64,000 nt of DNA from Atopobium sp. UBA1382 (GTDB lineage: Bacteria > Actinomycetota > Coriobacteriia > Coriobacteriales > Atopobiaceae): contig DBQY01000009.1 of the NCBI GenBank assembly GCA_002305805.1, forward strand, positions 15,756-79,755. Reading direction: 5' to 3'. Of this stretch, positions 1 to 7,845 are shown in pieces; the first letter of the stretch is position 1; each line of letters opens with the position of its first letter. A program made the translations under genes and the position numbers. Under the pieces are notes generated by a model. It was not told where the DNA came from. It saw only the letters and a program-made list of their open reading frames with translations, and ran no database searches.

Positions 1-57
1 TTGGACCCGCGCTTCCTGGGCGTGGGCCTCCTGCTCTTGTCGACAGCCATGGCCTAG
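1..57 (+). CDS. C-terminal end of an unidentified (probably membrane) protein, truncated by window edge
   Basis: Frame 1 is open from the first base to a TAG at 55-57. It encodes 18 residues ending LLLLSTAMA, a hydrophobic tail that suggests the last membrane helix of an integral membrane protein. The stop codon shares the palindrome CTAG (54-57) with the stop of murB on the opposite strand, so the two genes converge and overlap by four bases. The family cannot be named from so short a piece. That it is a gene at all rests on the open frame, the hydrophobicity and the neat convergent overlap. Confidence 0.4.
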   Translation: MDPRFLGVGLLLLSTAMA

Positions 58-971
58 CCGCCAAATCCCAGGAACTTGACCTCCGGGAAGAGGTCGATGC
101 CGTAGCGCGCGAGAACCGCGTCATGGGCGCGGGTCATGAGCGCAAGCACATCGGAGGCGGTAGCACCGCCGCGGTTGACGATGAAGTTGGCGTGCTCGGG
201 AGAGATCTGCGCCCCGCCCTGGGCAAGGCCGGAGAGCCCGCACGACTCGATGAGGGCGCCCACGGAGCGCTCAGGGGGATTGCGGAAGACCGAGCCGCAG
301 CTGGGCAGCGAGAGGGGCTGCGTCTGGCGCCTGCGGCGCAGGCGCGCGTCCATGTCGGCCGCGATCGCGTCGCGGTCCGCCGGCATGAGGGCGAGCGTCG
401 CCTCGAGAATGATCTCCGAGGTGGGGAGCGACGTCGTGCGATACCCCCACTCGACCTCGTCGGCGGCGTAGCGGTGCATCCCCTGGCAGGGGCGGTACAC
501 CACGAGGTCCCGGACGCGACGTCCGATCCACTCGCGCCGCGTCCCCGCGTTCATGGAGAGCGCGCCGCCCAGCGTTCCCGGGATGCCCACGCAGGGCTCG
601 AGCCCGGAGAGACGGGCCCTGAGCGCCTCGTTGACCACGCGCGAGAGGGACGCGGCGGCGCCCGCCGTCACGGTGGCGTCGTCCGCGGAGACGTTCACGC
701 GGGAGAACTCGCCGCCGAGGACGATCACGCAGCCGTCGTAGCCGGCATCGTCGGCAAGGACGTTGGTCCCCTTGCCGAGCACCACCCAGCGCACACCCTC
801 CGCGTCGAGCACCTCGATCGTGCGCGCAAGCGCCGCGTAGTCGCGCGGCTGCACGACGAGCGCGGCGGGGCCGCCGATGCGGTAGCTCGTCCGACGGGAG
901 AGCGGCTCGTCCCGGGTGATGTCGGCGTCGACGGCACCCGAGAGGCTCATGTAGGCGTTGAAGACGCTCAC
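54..971 (-). CDS. murB: UDP-N-acetylenolpyruvoylglucosamine reductase
   Basis: MurB reduces UDP-GlcNAc-enolpyruvate to UDP-MurNAc with NADPH and FAD in the cytoplasm, the second committed step of peptidoglycan precursor synthesis. The 305-residue protein shows RIGGPA near residue 32, the FAD-binding segment VLGKGTNVLADDAGYDG around 64-80, GIPGTLGGALSMNAG around 130-145, the catalytic-serine region CGSVFRNPP and a C-terminal FPEVKFLG carrying the expected acid. Length matches the shorter B. subtilis-type MurB. The start is GTG at 971, with a GGAGGTAGGG Shine-Dalgarno site overlapping the murC stop nine bases upstream, so murC and murB are very likely translationally coupled. It is the last visible gene of the dcw cluster; no ftsQ or ftsZ follows, and the next gene converges. 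Confidence 0.97.
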   Translation of the reverse strand: MSVFNAYMSLSGAVDADITRDEPLSRRTSYRIGGPAALVVQPRDYAALARTIEVLDAEGVRWVVLGKGTNVLADDAGYDGCVIVLGGEFSRVNVSADDATVTAGAAASLSRVVNEALRARLSGLEPCVGIPGTLGGALSMNAGTRREWIGRRVRDLVVYRPCQGMHRYAADEVEWGYRTTSLPTSEIILEATLALMPADRDAIAADMDARLRRRRQTQPLSLPSCGSVFRNPPERSVGALIESCGLSGLAQGGAQISPEHANFIVNRGGATASDVLALMTRAHDAVLARYGIDLFPEVKFLGFGG

Positions 972-980
972 GTGCGCTCC

Positions 981-2384
981 CTACCTCCGCTCGCGCTCGC
1001 GCATGGCCTCGATGAACGCGGGGCCGATGGCGGTCACGTCGCCCGCCCCCTGCGTGATGAGCAGGTCACCGGGACGGCAGGTCGCGCAGAGGTCCTCGAT
1101 AAGCGCATGGCGGTTCGGCACGTAGGTGACGTCGGTGACGCTCCCCCGCTCGCGCACGGACGAGACGATCGTCTTGCCGGAGACGCCCGGGATGGGCATC
1201 TCGCCGGCACTGAAGACGTCCATGACGCGCAGGACGTCGGCATCGTCGAACGCGGTGCCGAACTCATTCGCCAGTGCCTGGGTGCGGCTGTAGCGGTGCG
1301 GCTGGAACACGCAGACGATGCGCTCGAAGGGCAGGTCCGCGGCGGCGCCGAGCGTGGCGGCTATCTCGGTGGGGTGGTGGCCGTAGTCGTCGACGACGGT
1401 CACGCCGGCGACGTCGCCCACGTGCGTGAAGCGGCGGCGGGCGCCCTTGAACTGGGACAGCGCCGCGGCAGCGTCATCGAGATCGAGGCCGAGCACGTCG
1501 GCCACCGCCACGGCGGCCGTGGCGTTGGCCATGTTGTGACGGCCCGGGTTGGCGGCGATCGTCACATGGACGCTCTTCTCGCCCGGAGCGCTCACGGAGA
1601 AGCTGCTGGCGAGCGCGTGGTTTGCGGGCTCGGGGATGCAGACGTAGTCGCAGACGGCGTCAAAGCCGTAGGTGACCACGCGCCGGCCGGTCGAGCGGGC
1701 GAGCTCGACGTAGCGCGCCACGTCGCCGTTGACGATGACCGTGCCGGCATCGCCGACGAGATCCATGAACGTGCAGAAGGTCTTCTCGATGTTCTCGAGC
1801 GTGCCGTAGTGGTCGAGGTGGTCCGCCTCGATGTTGGTCACCACGACGACGCTGGGATGCAGGTAGAGGAAGGAGCCGTCGGACTCGTCCGCCTCGCAGA
1901 CGAAGTGCTCCCCGGAGCCGTTGCGACCGTTGGTGCCATAGCCCTCCACCACGCCACCGATGAGGAACGACGGGTCGAGGCCCATCTTGTCGAGCATCGT
2001 GGCCACCATGGAGCTCGTGGTGGTCTTGCCGTGCGTGCCGGCCACGGCCACGGTCGTGGAGGCGCCGGAGAGGTAGGAGAGCATCTTGGCGCGCGGCCAG
2101 ATGGGAATGCCCAGCTCGCGGGCGCGCACGACCTCGGGGTTGGTCTCGGGGATGGCCGTGGAGGTGACCACGACCTGCGGGGACACCTCGTCGATGGTGG
2201 CCGCGTCATGGCCCACGCGGACGTCGATCCCCGCGGCTGTGAGGTCGCGGACGTAGTGGGAGCTCTTGAGGTCGGAGCCCGTGACGCGGCAGCCGCGCTC
2301 GTGCAGGACGAGGGCGATCCCGCTCATGCCGGCACCACCGATGCCGATGAAGTGGGCACTCGAAACGTTGTCAATGTCGGGCAT
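981..2384 (-). CDS. murC: UDP-N-acetylmuramate--L-alanine ligase
   Basis: MurC adds the first residue, L-Ala, to UDP-MurNAc at the cost of ATP. The 467-residue product has the N-terminal Rossmann motif HFIGIGGAGMSGIA, the ATP loop VAGTHGKTTTSSM, DESDGSFL, the NIEADHLDHYG metal/substrate segment and YGHHPTEI, all in the expected order for a Mur ligase. I chose ATG at 2384 (MPDIDN...) rather than an in-frame start 33 bases upstream, because GGAGGG lies about eight bases before it. That Shine-Dalgarno site overlaps a copy of the CGAGAAGGAC word (2398-2407). The gene is separated from murG by the 31-bp repeat array, so it may have its own transcription unit together with murB. Confidence 0.97.
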   Translation of the reverse strand: MPDIDNVSSAHFIGIGGAGMSGIALVLHERGCRVTGSDLKSSHYVRDLTAAGIDVRVGHDAATIDEVSPQVVVTSTAIPETNPEVVRARELGIPIWPRAKMLSYLSGASTTVAVAGTHGKTTTSSMVATMLDKMGLDPSFLIGGVVEGYGTNGRNGSGEHFVCEADESDGSFLYLHPSVVVVTNIEADHLDHYGTLENIEKTFCTFMDLVGDAGTVIVNGDVARYVELARSTGRRVVTYGFDAVCDYVCIPEPANHALASSFSVSAPGEKSVHVTIAANPGRHNMANATAAVAVADVLGLDLDDAAAALSQFKGARRRFTHVGDVAGVTVVDDYGHHPTEIAATLGAAADLPFERIVCVFQPHRYSRTQALANEFGTAFDDADVLRVMDVFSAGEMPIPGVSGKTIVSSVRERGSVTDVTYVPNRHALIEDLCATCRPGDLLITQGAGDVTAIGPAFIEAMRERERR

Positions 2385-2486
2385 CTGCGGACCCTCCGTC
2401 CTTCTCGTCACATACACGCACTACTGTAGCCCAAACGGGGCCACTTCAGGCCGGCTCCGGACAGCTGCACAAATCCCGCTTGACGC

Positions 2487-2757
2487 GCGCGTGTAGGTAC
2501 CGTCCGAGAATCGCCGCCCTTGTCGTGGGGCGCCCTAGGATTACCGGCCCTTGTTCGGCGGCGTTCTATGAATTCCGCCTCTTGTCCGCGCGCGTTCCGA
2601 TAATCGCCGCCCTTGTTCGGCGGCGTTCTAGAAAAACGGGGGCTTGTACGGGGCGAAGCCGTTTCTATGCGACAAGAGCGGCGTTTTCTAGAGCGCCAGG
2701 CGACAAGAGCGGCGTTTTCTAGAGCGTGTCCCGATAAGGGCCCTGATTCTCGGAAAT
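2487..2757. repeat. Degenerate 31-bp tandem repeat array (copy 1, murG-murC intergenic)
   Basis: The gap between murG and murC is filled with about eight imperfect units. About five lie on the plus strand (near 2500, 2530, 2561, 2592, 2623). About three lie on the minus strand (2660-2757). Unit core: TTCTAGAATCGCCGCC followed by CTTGT and a short GC-rich variable part. Several units measure exactly 31 bases. Some contain a small hairpin, GCCGCC-CTTGTTC-GGCGGC. The same unit family, with the same plus-then-minus layout, recurs at 45.2-45.4 kb, and a shorter version at 13.5-13.6 kb. Nothing in it looks coding. Function unknown. Confidence 0.85.
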
Positions 2758-2771
2758 CGGCGAGAAGGGGG

Positions 2772-3899
2772 CTAGCGACCCGCGGCGGCCTCCACCTCGT
2801 CGGCCAGGGCGGCCGCGGCGCGGGACTGCCCCAGGCCCAATGCCGCCTCGCGCATGGCGTCGCGGCGCGCCGGCTCGTCGAGAAGCCCCAGCAGCTCGGA
2901 CGAGAACACAGGGTCGTCGATCTGCGCGTCCGGAACGAGGACCGCCGCGCCGGCGTCCACGAGGAAGCGCGCATTGGTGGTCTGGTGGTCGGCGGTGGCG
3001 TGCGGGTAGGGCACGAGCAGGCTCGGCACGCCCACGGCGGCGATCTCCGCGATCGAGGAGGCGCCGGCACGGGAGAGCACGAGGTCGGCCGCGGCGAGCG
3101 CCTGGCCCATGTTGGAGATGTAGGGCATCACGCGCCAGCGGATCTGCTCCTCGGGCGTGAGCGCGAGCGCGGAGACCGTCTCGTCGAAGCCGTCGGCGCC
3201 CGTAGAGTGCACGACGACGAGGCCCTCGCGCGCGAGGAGCTCGCGCTTGAGGCGGCCGACGCCCTCGTTGATGTGCGCGGCGCCGAGCGAGCCGCCGAAG
3301 ACCAGGAGCATCGTCTCGTGCGGCTCCACGCCAAAGGCGGCGCGGCCCTCGTCGCGGCTGGCGTTCACGACGCTGCGGCGCACGGGGTTGCCGGTGAGGA
3401 CGACCTCGCGGGCGGCGCGGCCCTCGCGCTCGAACGCGGCGCGGGCGGCCGGGACCGAGATGCACACGCTCGCCGCGTGCGGCGCGAGCGCCTTGTTCGC
3501 GAGCCCCGGCACCGAGTTCTGCTCGTGCAGCACGTAGGGCACGCCGAGGCGGTGGCAGCAGTTGAGCAGCGCCATCTCCACGTAGGCGCCGAAGCCCACG
3601 GCGACGTCGGGCGCGCCCTCGGCAGAGAAGAGCTTGGCGATCTGCGACTGCGCCCGGCGCATGCGGTAGAGCGAGGTCGCGAGCGTCCAGGGACGTGAGC
3701 GGTCGAAGCCGGAGACCACGACCGGCACGAGCTCGAAGCCCGCCTCGGGCACGAGGCGCCCCTCGAGCTTGGACGTCTGCCCGAAGAACCGCACGTGATG
3801 GCCGCGGTCGCGCAGCTCCTCAGCGAGCGCGAGCGCAGGATTGATGTGACCGGCCGTACCGCCGGCGGCGATTGCGACCTCGAGCTTCCCCTCAGCCAT
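2772..3899 (-). CDS. murG: UDP-GlcNAc--undecaprenyl-pyrophosphoryl-MurNAc-pentapeptide GlcNAc transferase
   Basis: MurG transfers GlcNAc to lipid I on the cytoplasmic face of the membrane, making lipid II. The 375-residue protein has the N-terminal glycine-rich loop AAGGTAGHINPALAL near residue 10, HEQNSVPGLANK in the N-domain, FGGSLGA at the C-domain start, and the donor-binding stretch SRAGASSIAEIAAVG followed by VPYPHATADHQ, all signature MurG motifs. The ATG at 3899 is preceded by an AGGGGGA site lying 14 bases after the ftsW stop. The frame stays open far upstream, but that extension only shadows ftsW. It is followed directly by the 31-bp repeat array rather than by murC, which is unusual for this cluster. 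Confidence 0.97.
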   Translation of the reverse strand: MAEGKLEVAIAAGGTAGHINPALALAEELRDRGHHVRFFGQTSKLEGRLVPEAGFELVPVVVSGFDRSRPWTLATSLYRMRRAQSQIAKLFSAEGAPDVAVGFGAYVEMALLNCCHRLGVPYVLHEQNSVPGLANKALAPHAASVCISVPAARAAFEREGRAAREVVLTGNPVRRSVVNASRDEGRAAFGVEPHETMLLVFGGSLGAAHINEGVGRLKRELLAREGLVVVHSTGADGFDETVSALALTPEEQIRWRVMPYISNMGQALAAADLVLSRAGASSIAEIAAVGVPSLLVPYPHATADHQTTNARFLVDAGAAVLVPDAQIDDPVFSSELLGLLDEPARRDAMREAALGLGQSRAAAALADEVEAAAGR

Positions 3900-3913
3900 G
3901 GTTCCCCCTAGCG

Positions 3914-5392
3914 TTAGCGTCTGCGTCCTCCCCCGGACCCTCCGCGCCCGCGCAGGCGCTCCGTGGCGCTCGGTCCGAGGTCGATTCTCCTTCTGCCCCC
4001 GCTCTCGCTCACGCGGCCGCGCGGGGCCCTTCCCGAGCCGCTCCCGGCGCCGCCGCCCTCGACGACGCGCAGGCCGTCGCGAGCCGGTCGGCCCGACCTG
4101 GACGCCCGGCGCTCGGAGCGCGGCGTGGCCTCGCCCACGAGCGAGAGCTCGCTCTCCCCTCCCCTGCCGACCTCGCGCCAAGCCCTGCGAGCGTTGTCGT
4201 GCGTCGTCTCCGGCAGGCTCGAGTGCACCGAGACGGACGTGATGAGGCCCACGAGCATGAGGCTCGCGATGATCGACGAGCCACCGTAGCTCACGAACGG
4301 GATGGGCTTGCCCGACAGCGGGAAGAAGCCGATGACGCCCAGCACGTTGAGGAAGAGCTGGATGAGGACGATCGTGGTGCAGCCGGCGGCGACCAGGCGC
4401 CCGGCGAGGTCCGGCGCGCGGCGGGCGATCTCGAGCCCCGCCCAGAGGAACACCATGAACCCCGCGAGCAGGCCGAGCGTGCCGAGAAGACCGCACTCCT
4501 CGCCGATCACCGCAAAGATGAAGTCGTTGTGGGCCATGGGCAGGTAGGCGTACTTCTGACGGGAGAAGCCCACCCCGACGCCCAGCAGCCCTCCCGATCC
4601 GAAGGCGTAGAAGCCCTGGATGAGCTGCCAGCCGTTGCCGTACGGGTCGGCCCAGGGGTCGAACATCGTGAGGAAGCGCGCACGGGAGTAGTCGTCCCTG
4701 AGCGAGATGAAGAGAAACGCGATGGCGGCGAGCACGAGGAGCCCGATGAGCAGCCGCTTGGGCATGCCCGCGAGGTATCCCATCACGACGAGCGTGAGGC
4801 CCGCGACCATCGTCGTGCCCTTGTCGGGCTGCGCGATGATGAGCAGCAGGGGCAGGCCCACGCCGGCGCCGAGAAGGACCAGGAAGTGGTTCCAGTCGAG
4901 CGAGCCCTGGTCGTAGTAGCGCTCGGCGAGGTTCGCCGCGGTGAAGATGATCGTGATCTTGGCGAACTCCGAGGGCTGGAGGTCAAAGAAGCCCAGGTCG
5001 ATCCAGCGCGTGGCGCCCATGCCGTTGTCGGTGCCGAGCGCGATGACGGCACAGAGCAGCCCCAGCGTCACGACCCAGATGGGCATGATCAGCTGCCGCA
5101 CCCAGATGCGATAGTCGATCTTGGCAAGCACGAAGGCGACGAGGGTGCCCGCGGCGATGAAGGCGAGCTGTCGCTTGAGGTAGTAGGCGGCGTCGCCCGT
5201 GGAGTTGAGGGCCGTGACCGATGACGCCGAGAAGACCATGAGCAAGCCAAAGCCCACGAGTACCGCGACGCAGGCAAGCAGGACGAGCCGCGGGCGCATG
5301 AAGCGCTCCGGCACGCCGAAGATGCTCCGCTCCGGGCAGTCGCTGCGCCCCTGGCGCCCCGTCCTTCCCTGTGCTGCGACGGCCCTCGCCAT
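3914..5392 (-). CDS. ftsW: Lipid II polymerase / cell-division protein FtsW (SEDS family)
   Basis: FtsW is the SEDS glycosyltransferase that polymerises lipid II at the septum with its partner class B PBP (ftsI, in the same cluster). The 492-residue protein has about ten hydrophobic segments between residues 36 and 390, the SEDS signatures GSGGLLGVGVGFSRQKYAYLP and AHNDFIFAVIGEE, and the late loop SGKPIPFVSYGGSS. The start ATG at 5392 lies five bases after the murD stop with a strong GGAGGGGGA site. An unusual feature is a basic, Arg/Gly-rich cytoplasmic tail of roughly 100 residues ending GGSGGGRRR. FtsW rather than RodA is inferred from its position between murD and murG. Confidence 0.95.
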   Translation of the reverse strand: MARAVAAQGRTGRQGRSDCPERSIFGVPERFMRPRLVLLACVAVLVGFGLLMVFSASSVTALNSTGDAAYYLKRQLAFIAAGTLVAFVLAKIDYRIWVRQLIMPIWVVTLGLLCAVIALGTDNGMGATRWIDLGFFDLQPSEFAKITIIFTAANLAERYYDQGSLDWNHFLVLLGAGVGLPLLLIIAQPDKGTTMVAGLTLVVMGYLAGMPKRLLIGLLVLAAIAFLFISLRDDYSRARFLTMFDPWADPYGNGWQLIQGFYAFGSGGLLGVGVGFSRQKYAYLPMAHNDFIFAVIGEECGLLGTLGLLAGFMVFLWAGLEIARRAPDLAGRLVAAGCTTIVLIQLFLNVLGVIGFFPLSGKPIPFVSYGGSSIIASLMLVGLITSVSVHSSLPETTHDNARRAWREVGRGGESELSLVGEATPRSERRASRSGRPARDGLRVVEGGGAGSGSGRAPRGRVSESGGRRRIDLGPSATERLRGRGGSGGGRRR

Positions 5393-5397
5393 GGCGC

Positions 5398-6810
5398 TCA
5401 CTCCCCCTCCGCCGCGAGGTCGCGGACGAGGTCCTTGAAGAGGCGGCCGCGCTCGGCCATGTTGTTGAACTCGTCGAACGAGGAGCAGGCCGGCGAGAGG
5501 AGCACAGTCTCGCCGGGGCGCGCCGCGGCGAGGGCGGCGGAGAACGCCTCGCGCAGGTGCGGGGCGCGCACGACCTCGAGCGCGGAGGACTCTCCCTCGA
5601 GGGCGCGGGCAATGCGCTCGCCGGCCTCGCCGAAGCATACCGCCACACGGCAGCGCTCGCGCACGGCGCTCGCAAGGGACGTAAGGTCGGTGCCCTTGTC
5701 GTGCCCGCCCAGGAGCACCACGATCGACCCCTTGTCAAAGGCGGTCAGCGCCTTCTCCACCGAGTCGGTGTTGGTCGCCTTGGAGTCGTTGACAAAGCGG
5801 ACGCCGCCGACCTCGCCCGCCGGCTCGATGCGGTGCTCGATGGGCGAGAAGGACGCGAGTCCGCGGCGCACGTCGTCCGGCGCGACGCCCAGCTCGAGCG
5901 CGACGACGGACGCCGCGAGCGCGTTCTCGGCGTTGTGCGCGCCGAAGATCTGCAGGTCGGAGGTCTGTGTGAGCTCGTGCTCGACGCCGTCCAGGCGCAC
6001 GACGAGCGTGCTCCCGCGCAGGAACGCGGCGCACGGGCCCTCGACCTCCCGCTCGACGCTGAGCCCGCAGACGCGCAGGCCGCGCGCCTCGGCGCGCTCC
6101 GCCGCGGCGCGGCACCAGTCGTCGTCCGCGGAGATCACGGCGAGGTCGCCCGCGCCCATGTTGGCGAAGGCGCGCTCCTTGGCGGCAGCGTACGCCTCCA
6201 TCGTGTGGTGCCACTCGAGGTGATCGGGCGTGACGTTGAGCAGGACCGCCACGCGCGGGTGGAAGAGCCGCGTCGTGGCGAGCTGGAAGCTCGAGAGCTC
6301 GGCCACGAACCAGCCGTCCGCCGGGCGCCCGGCGATCGCCTCGATCGGAGGCAGGCCGATGTTGCCCACGGACTCGGCGGTGAGCCCGCCCCCCTGCAGG
6401 AGGTGCGTCGCGAGCGAGGTCGTGGTCGTCTTGCCGTTGGTGCCCGTGACTGCGACCCAGCGCTCGGGGCTCTCGCGCCAGGCGAGCTCCGGCTCGCCGA
6501 CGACCTCGGCCGAGCACGCCGCGGCGCTCAGGAAGAAGTCGGAGGTGTCCGGGATGCCGGGCGAGGCCACGGCGAGGTCGTAGCTGCCGGTGACCTCGTC
6601 GGTGCCGCAGGTCACGGCCACGCCGAGGTCCTCGAGCGCGCGGGTCCTCTCGCCGGGCGCCGAGGCGGCCCCGCCGAAGAGGGTCACCGAGTCGACCCGC
6701 GACGGCACGAGCGACGCGAGGTAGCGCGCCGCGGCCTCGCCGGTGCGGCCGAGGCCGAGCACCGCGACGCTTCCAAGATGCTCCCGAGAGCTGACGGTCA
6801 TCTGCACCAT
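5398..6810 (-). CDS. murD: UDP-N-acetylmuramoyl-L-alanine--D-glutamate ligase
   Basis: MurD adds D-Glu to UDP-MurNAc-L-Ala. The 470-residue protein has the N-terminal nucleotide fold VAVLGLGRTGEAAA, the ATP loop VTGTNGKTTTTSLA, NVTPDHLEWHHTME and the C-domain NDSKATNTDSVEKAL, as in other MurD proteins. Two starts are possible: ATG 6810 (MVQM..., almost no room for a ribosome site) and ATG 6801 (MTVSS...), for which AGGGG sits about eight bases upstream; the second is the better start. It lies three bases after mraY and five before ftsW, so it sits in the middle of one operon. Confidence 0.96.
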   Translation of the reverse strand: MVQMTVSSREHLGSVAVLGLGRTGEAAARYLASLVPSRVDSVTLFGGAASAPGERTRALEDLGVAVTCGTDEVTGSYDLAVASPGIPDTSDFFLSAAACSAEVVGEPELAWRESPERWVAVTGTNGKTTTTSLATHLLQGGGLTAESVGNIGLPPIEAIAGRPADGWFVAELSSFQLATTRLFHPRVAVLLNVTPDHLEWHHTMEAYAAAKERAFANMGAGDLAVISADDDWCRAAAERAEARGLRVCGLSVEREVEGPCAAFLRGSTLVVRLDGVEHELTQTSDLQIFGAHNAENALAASVVALELGVAPDDVRRGLASFSPIEHRIEPAGEVGGVRFVNDSKATNTDSVEKALTAFDKGSIVVLLGGHDKGTDLTSLASAVRERCRVAVCFGEAGERIARALEGESSALEVVRAPHLREAFSAALAAARPGETVLLSPACSSFDEFNNMAERGRLFKDLVRDLAAEGE

Positions 6811-6813
6811 CCC

Positions 6814-7845
6814 CTAGCCGAGCTGGAAGTAGAGGGCGAACCCGAGCGACGCGAAGGCGGCGGTGACGATCCAGAACCTGATGACGACCTTGTTCTCCGC
6901 CCAGCCCATCTGCTCGAAGTGGTGGTGGATCGGCGTCATGAGGAAGACGCGCCTCCCCGTGAGCTTGAAGCTCGTGACCTGGATCATCACGGAGAGCGCC
7001 TCGCAGACGAAGACGCCGCCCATGATGAGGGAGGTGACCTCGGTCTTGGTGAGGACGGCCAGCGACGCCAGCGCGGCGCCCAGGGCCAGCGACCCCGTGT
7101 CGCCCATGAAGATCGAGGCGGGGTAGCAGTTGTGCCAGAGGAAGCCCACGCACGCGCCGGCGATGGCGCCGGCGAGGATCGCGAGGTCGAGCTCGTTGTA
7201 GAGGAACGCGACCATGGCCATGAAGAGCATCACGACCATCGTGCAGCCGCCGGCGAGGCCGTCGAGGCCGTCGGTGAGGTTGACGGCGTTGGAGAGGCCC
7301 GCCATGAGCAGGAAGACGAAGACGAGGTAGAGCCAGGGGATGGAGACGGCCGTCCCGCCCAGCTCGAGGGTCGTGGCGAGCACGCCGAGGTCGATCACGA
7401 AGCCGCCCGGGAAGCTGATCGCGGGGGCGACGCCGCAGACGTTGACCGCGACGAGGCAGAAGACGACCGAGATGAGGATCAGGCCCGCCATCTTCTGGGA
7501 GGGGGTGAGGCCGAGCGAGCGGCCGTGCGCCACGCTCTCGATGTCGTCGAGCAGGCCGAGCGAGCCGGTCACGAGCGTCGCGCCGACGGCCAGGACGAGC
7601 CCGGGCGTCCACTCGGCGACGAGCGCGCACGAGGCGAGCACGCCGACCAGGATGATGACGCCGCCCATCGTGGGGGTCCCCTGCTTGACGAGGTGGCGCT
7701 GCGGGCCGTCCGCACGGATCTGCTGGCCCACGCCCTCGTAGCGCATGAGCCGGATGAAGAACGGCATCAGGAGGCCGGTCACGAGCGCGGCCACGCCGAT
7801 GGCGAGAAACACCTGGAAGGTTGGGTAGGCGGGATTTCCGATCAT
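6814..7845 (-). CDS. mraY: Phospho-N-acetylmuramoyl-pentapeptide transferase
   Basis: MraY transfers phospho-MurNAc-pentapeptide to undecaprenyl phosphate, forming lipid I in the cytoplasmic membrane. The 343-residue protein is polytopic (about ten helices) and contains the Mg-binding acidic pair GLLDDIESVAHG, the active-site loop AVNLTDGLDGLAGG, MGDTGSLALG and the HHH motif PIHHHFEQMGW, all diagnostic. Its ATG overlaps the TGA of murF as ATGA (7842-7845), indicating translational coupling of the last soluble step to the first membrane step. Confidence 0.97.
   Translation of the reverse strand: MIGNPAYPTFQVFLAIGVAALVTGLLMPFFIRLMRYEGVGQQIRADGPQRHLVKQGTPTMGGVIILVGVLASCALVAEWTPGLVLAVGATLVTGSLGLLDDIESVAHGRSLGLTPSQKMAGLILISVVFCLVAVNVCGVAPAISFPGGFVIDLGVLATTLELGGTAVSIPWLYLVFVFLLMAGLSNAVNLTDGLDGLAGGCTMVVMLFMAMVAFLYNELDLAILAGAIAGACVGFLWHNCYPASIFMGDTGSLALGAALASLAVLTKTEVTSLIMGGVFVCEALSVMIQVTSFKLTGRRVFLMTPIHHHFEQMGWAENKVVIRFWIVTAAFASLGFALYFQLG

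Noticed and set aside
123-2429. Long plus-strand open frame (about 770 codons) opposite murB/murC
   Set aside because: Antisense shadow of well-supported genes in GC-rich DNA. The product is rich in Arg/His/Gly without motifs, and there is no ribosome site.
2487-2757. CRISPR array
   Set aside because: Units are degenerate, joined without unique spacers of constant length, present in both orientations, and there are no cas genes.
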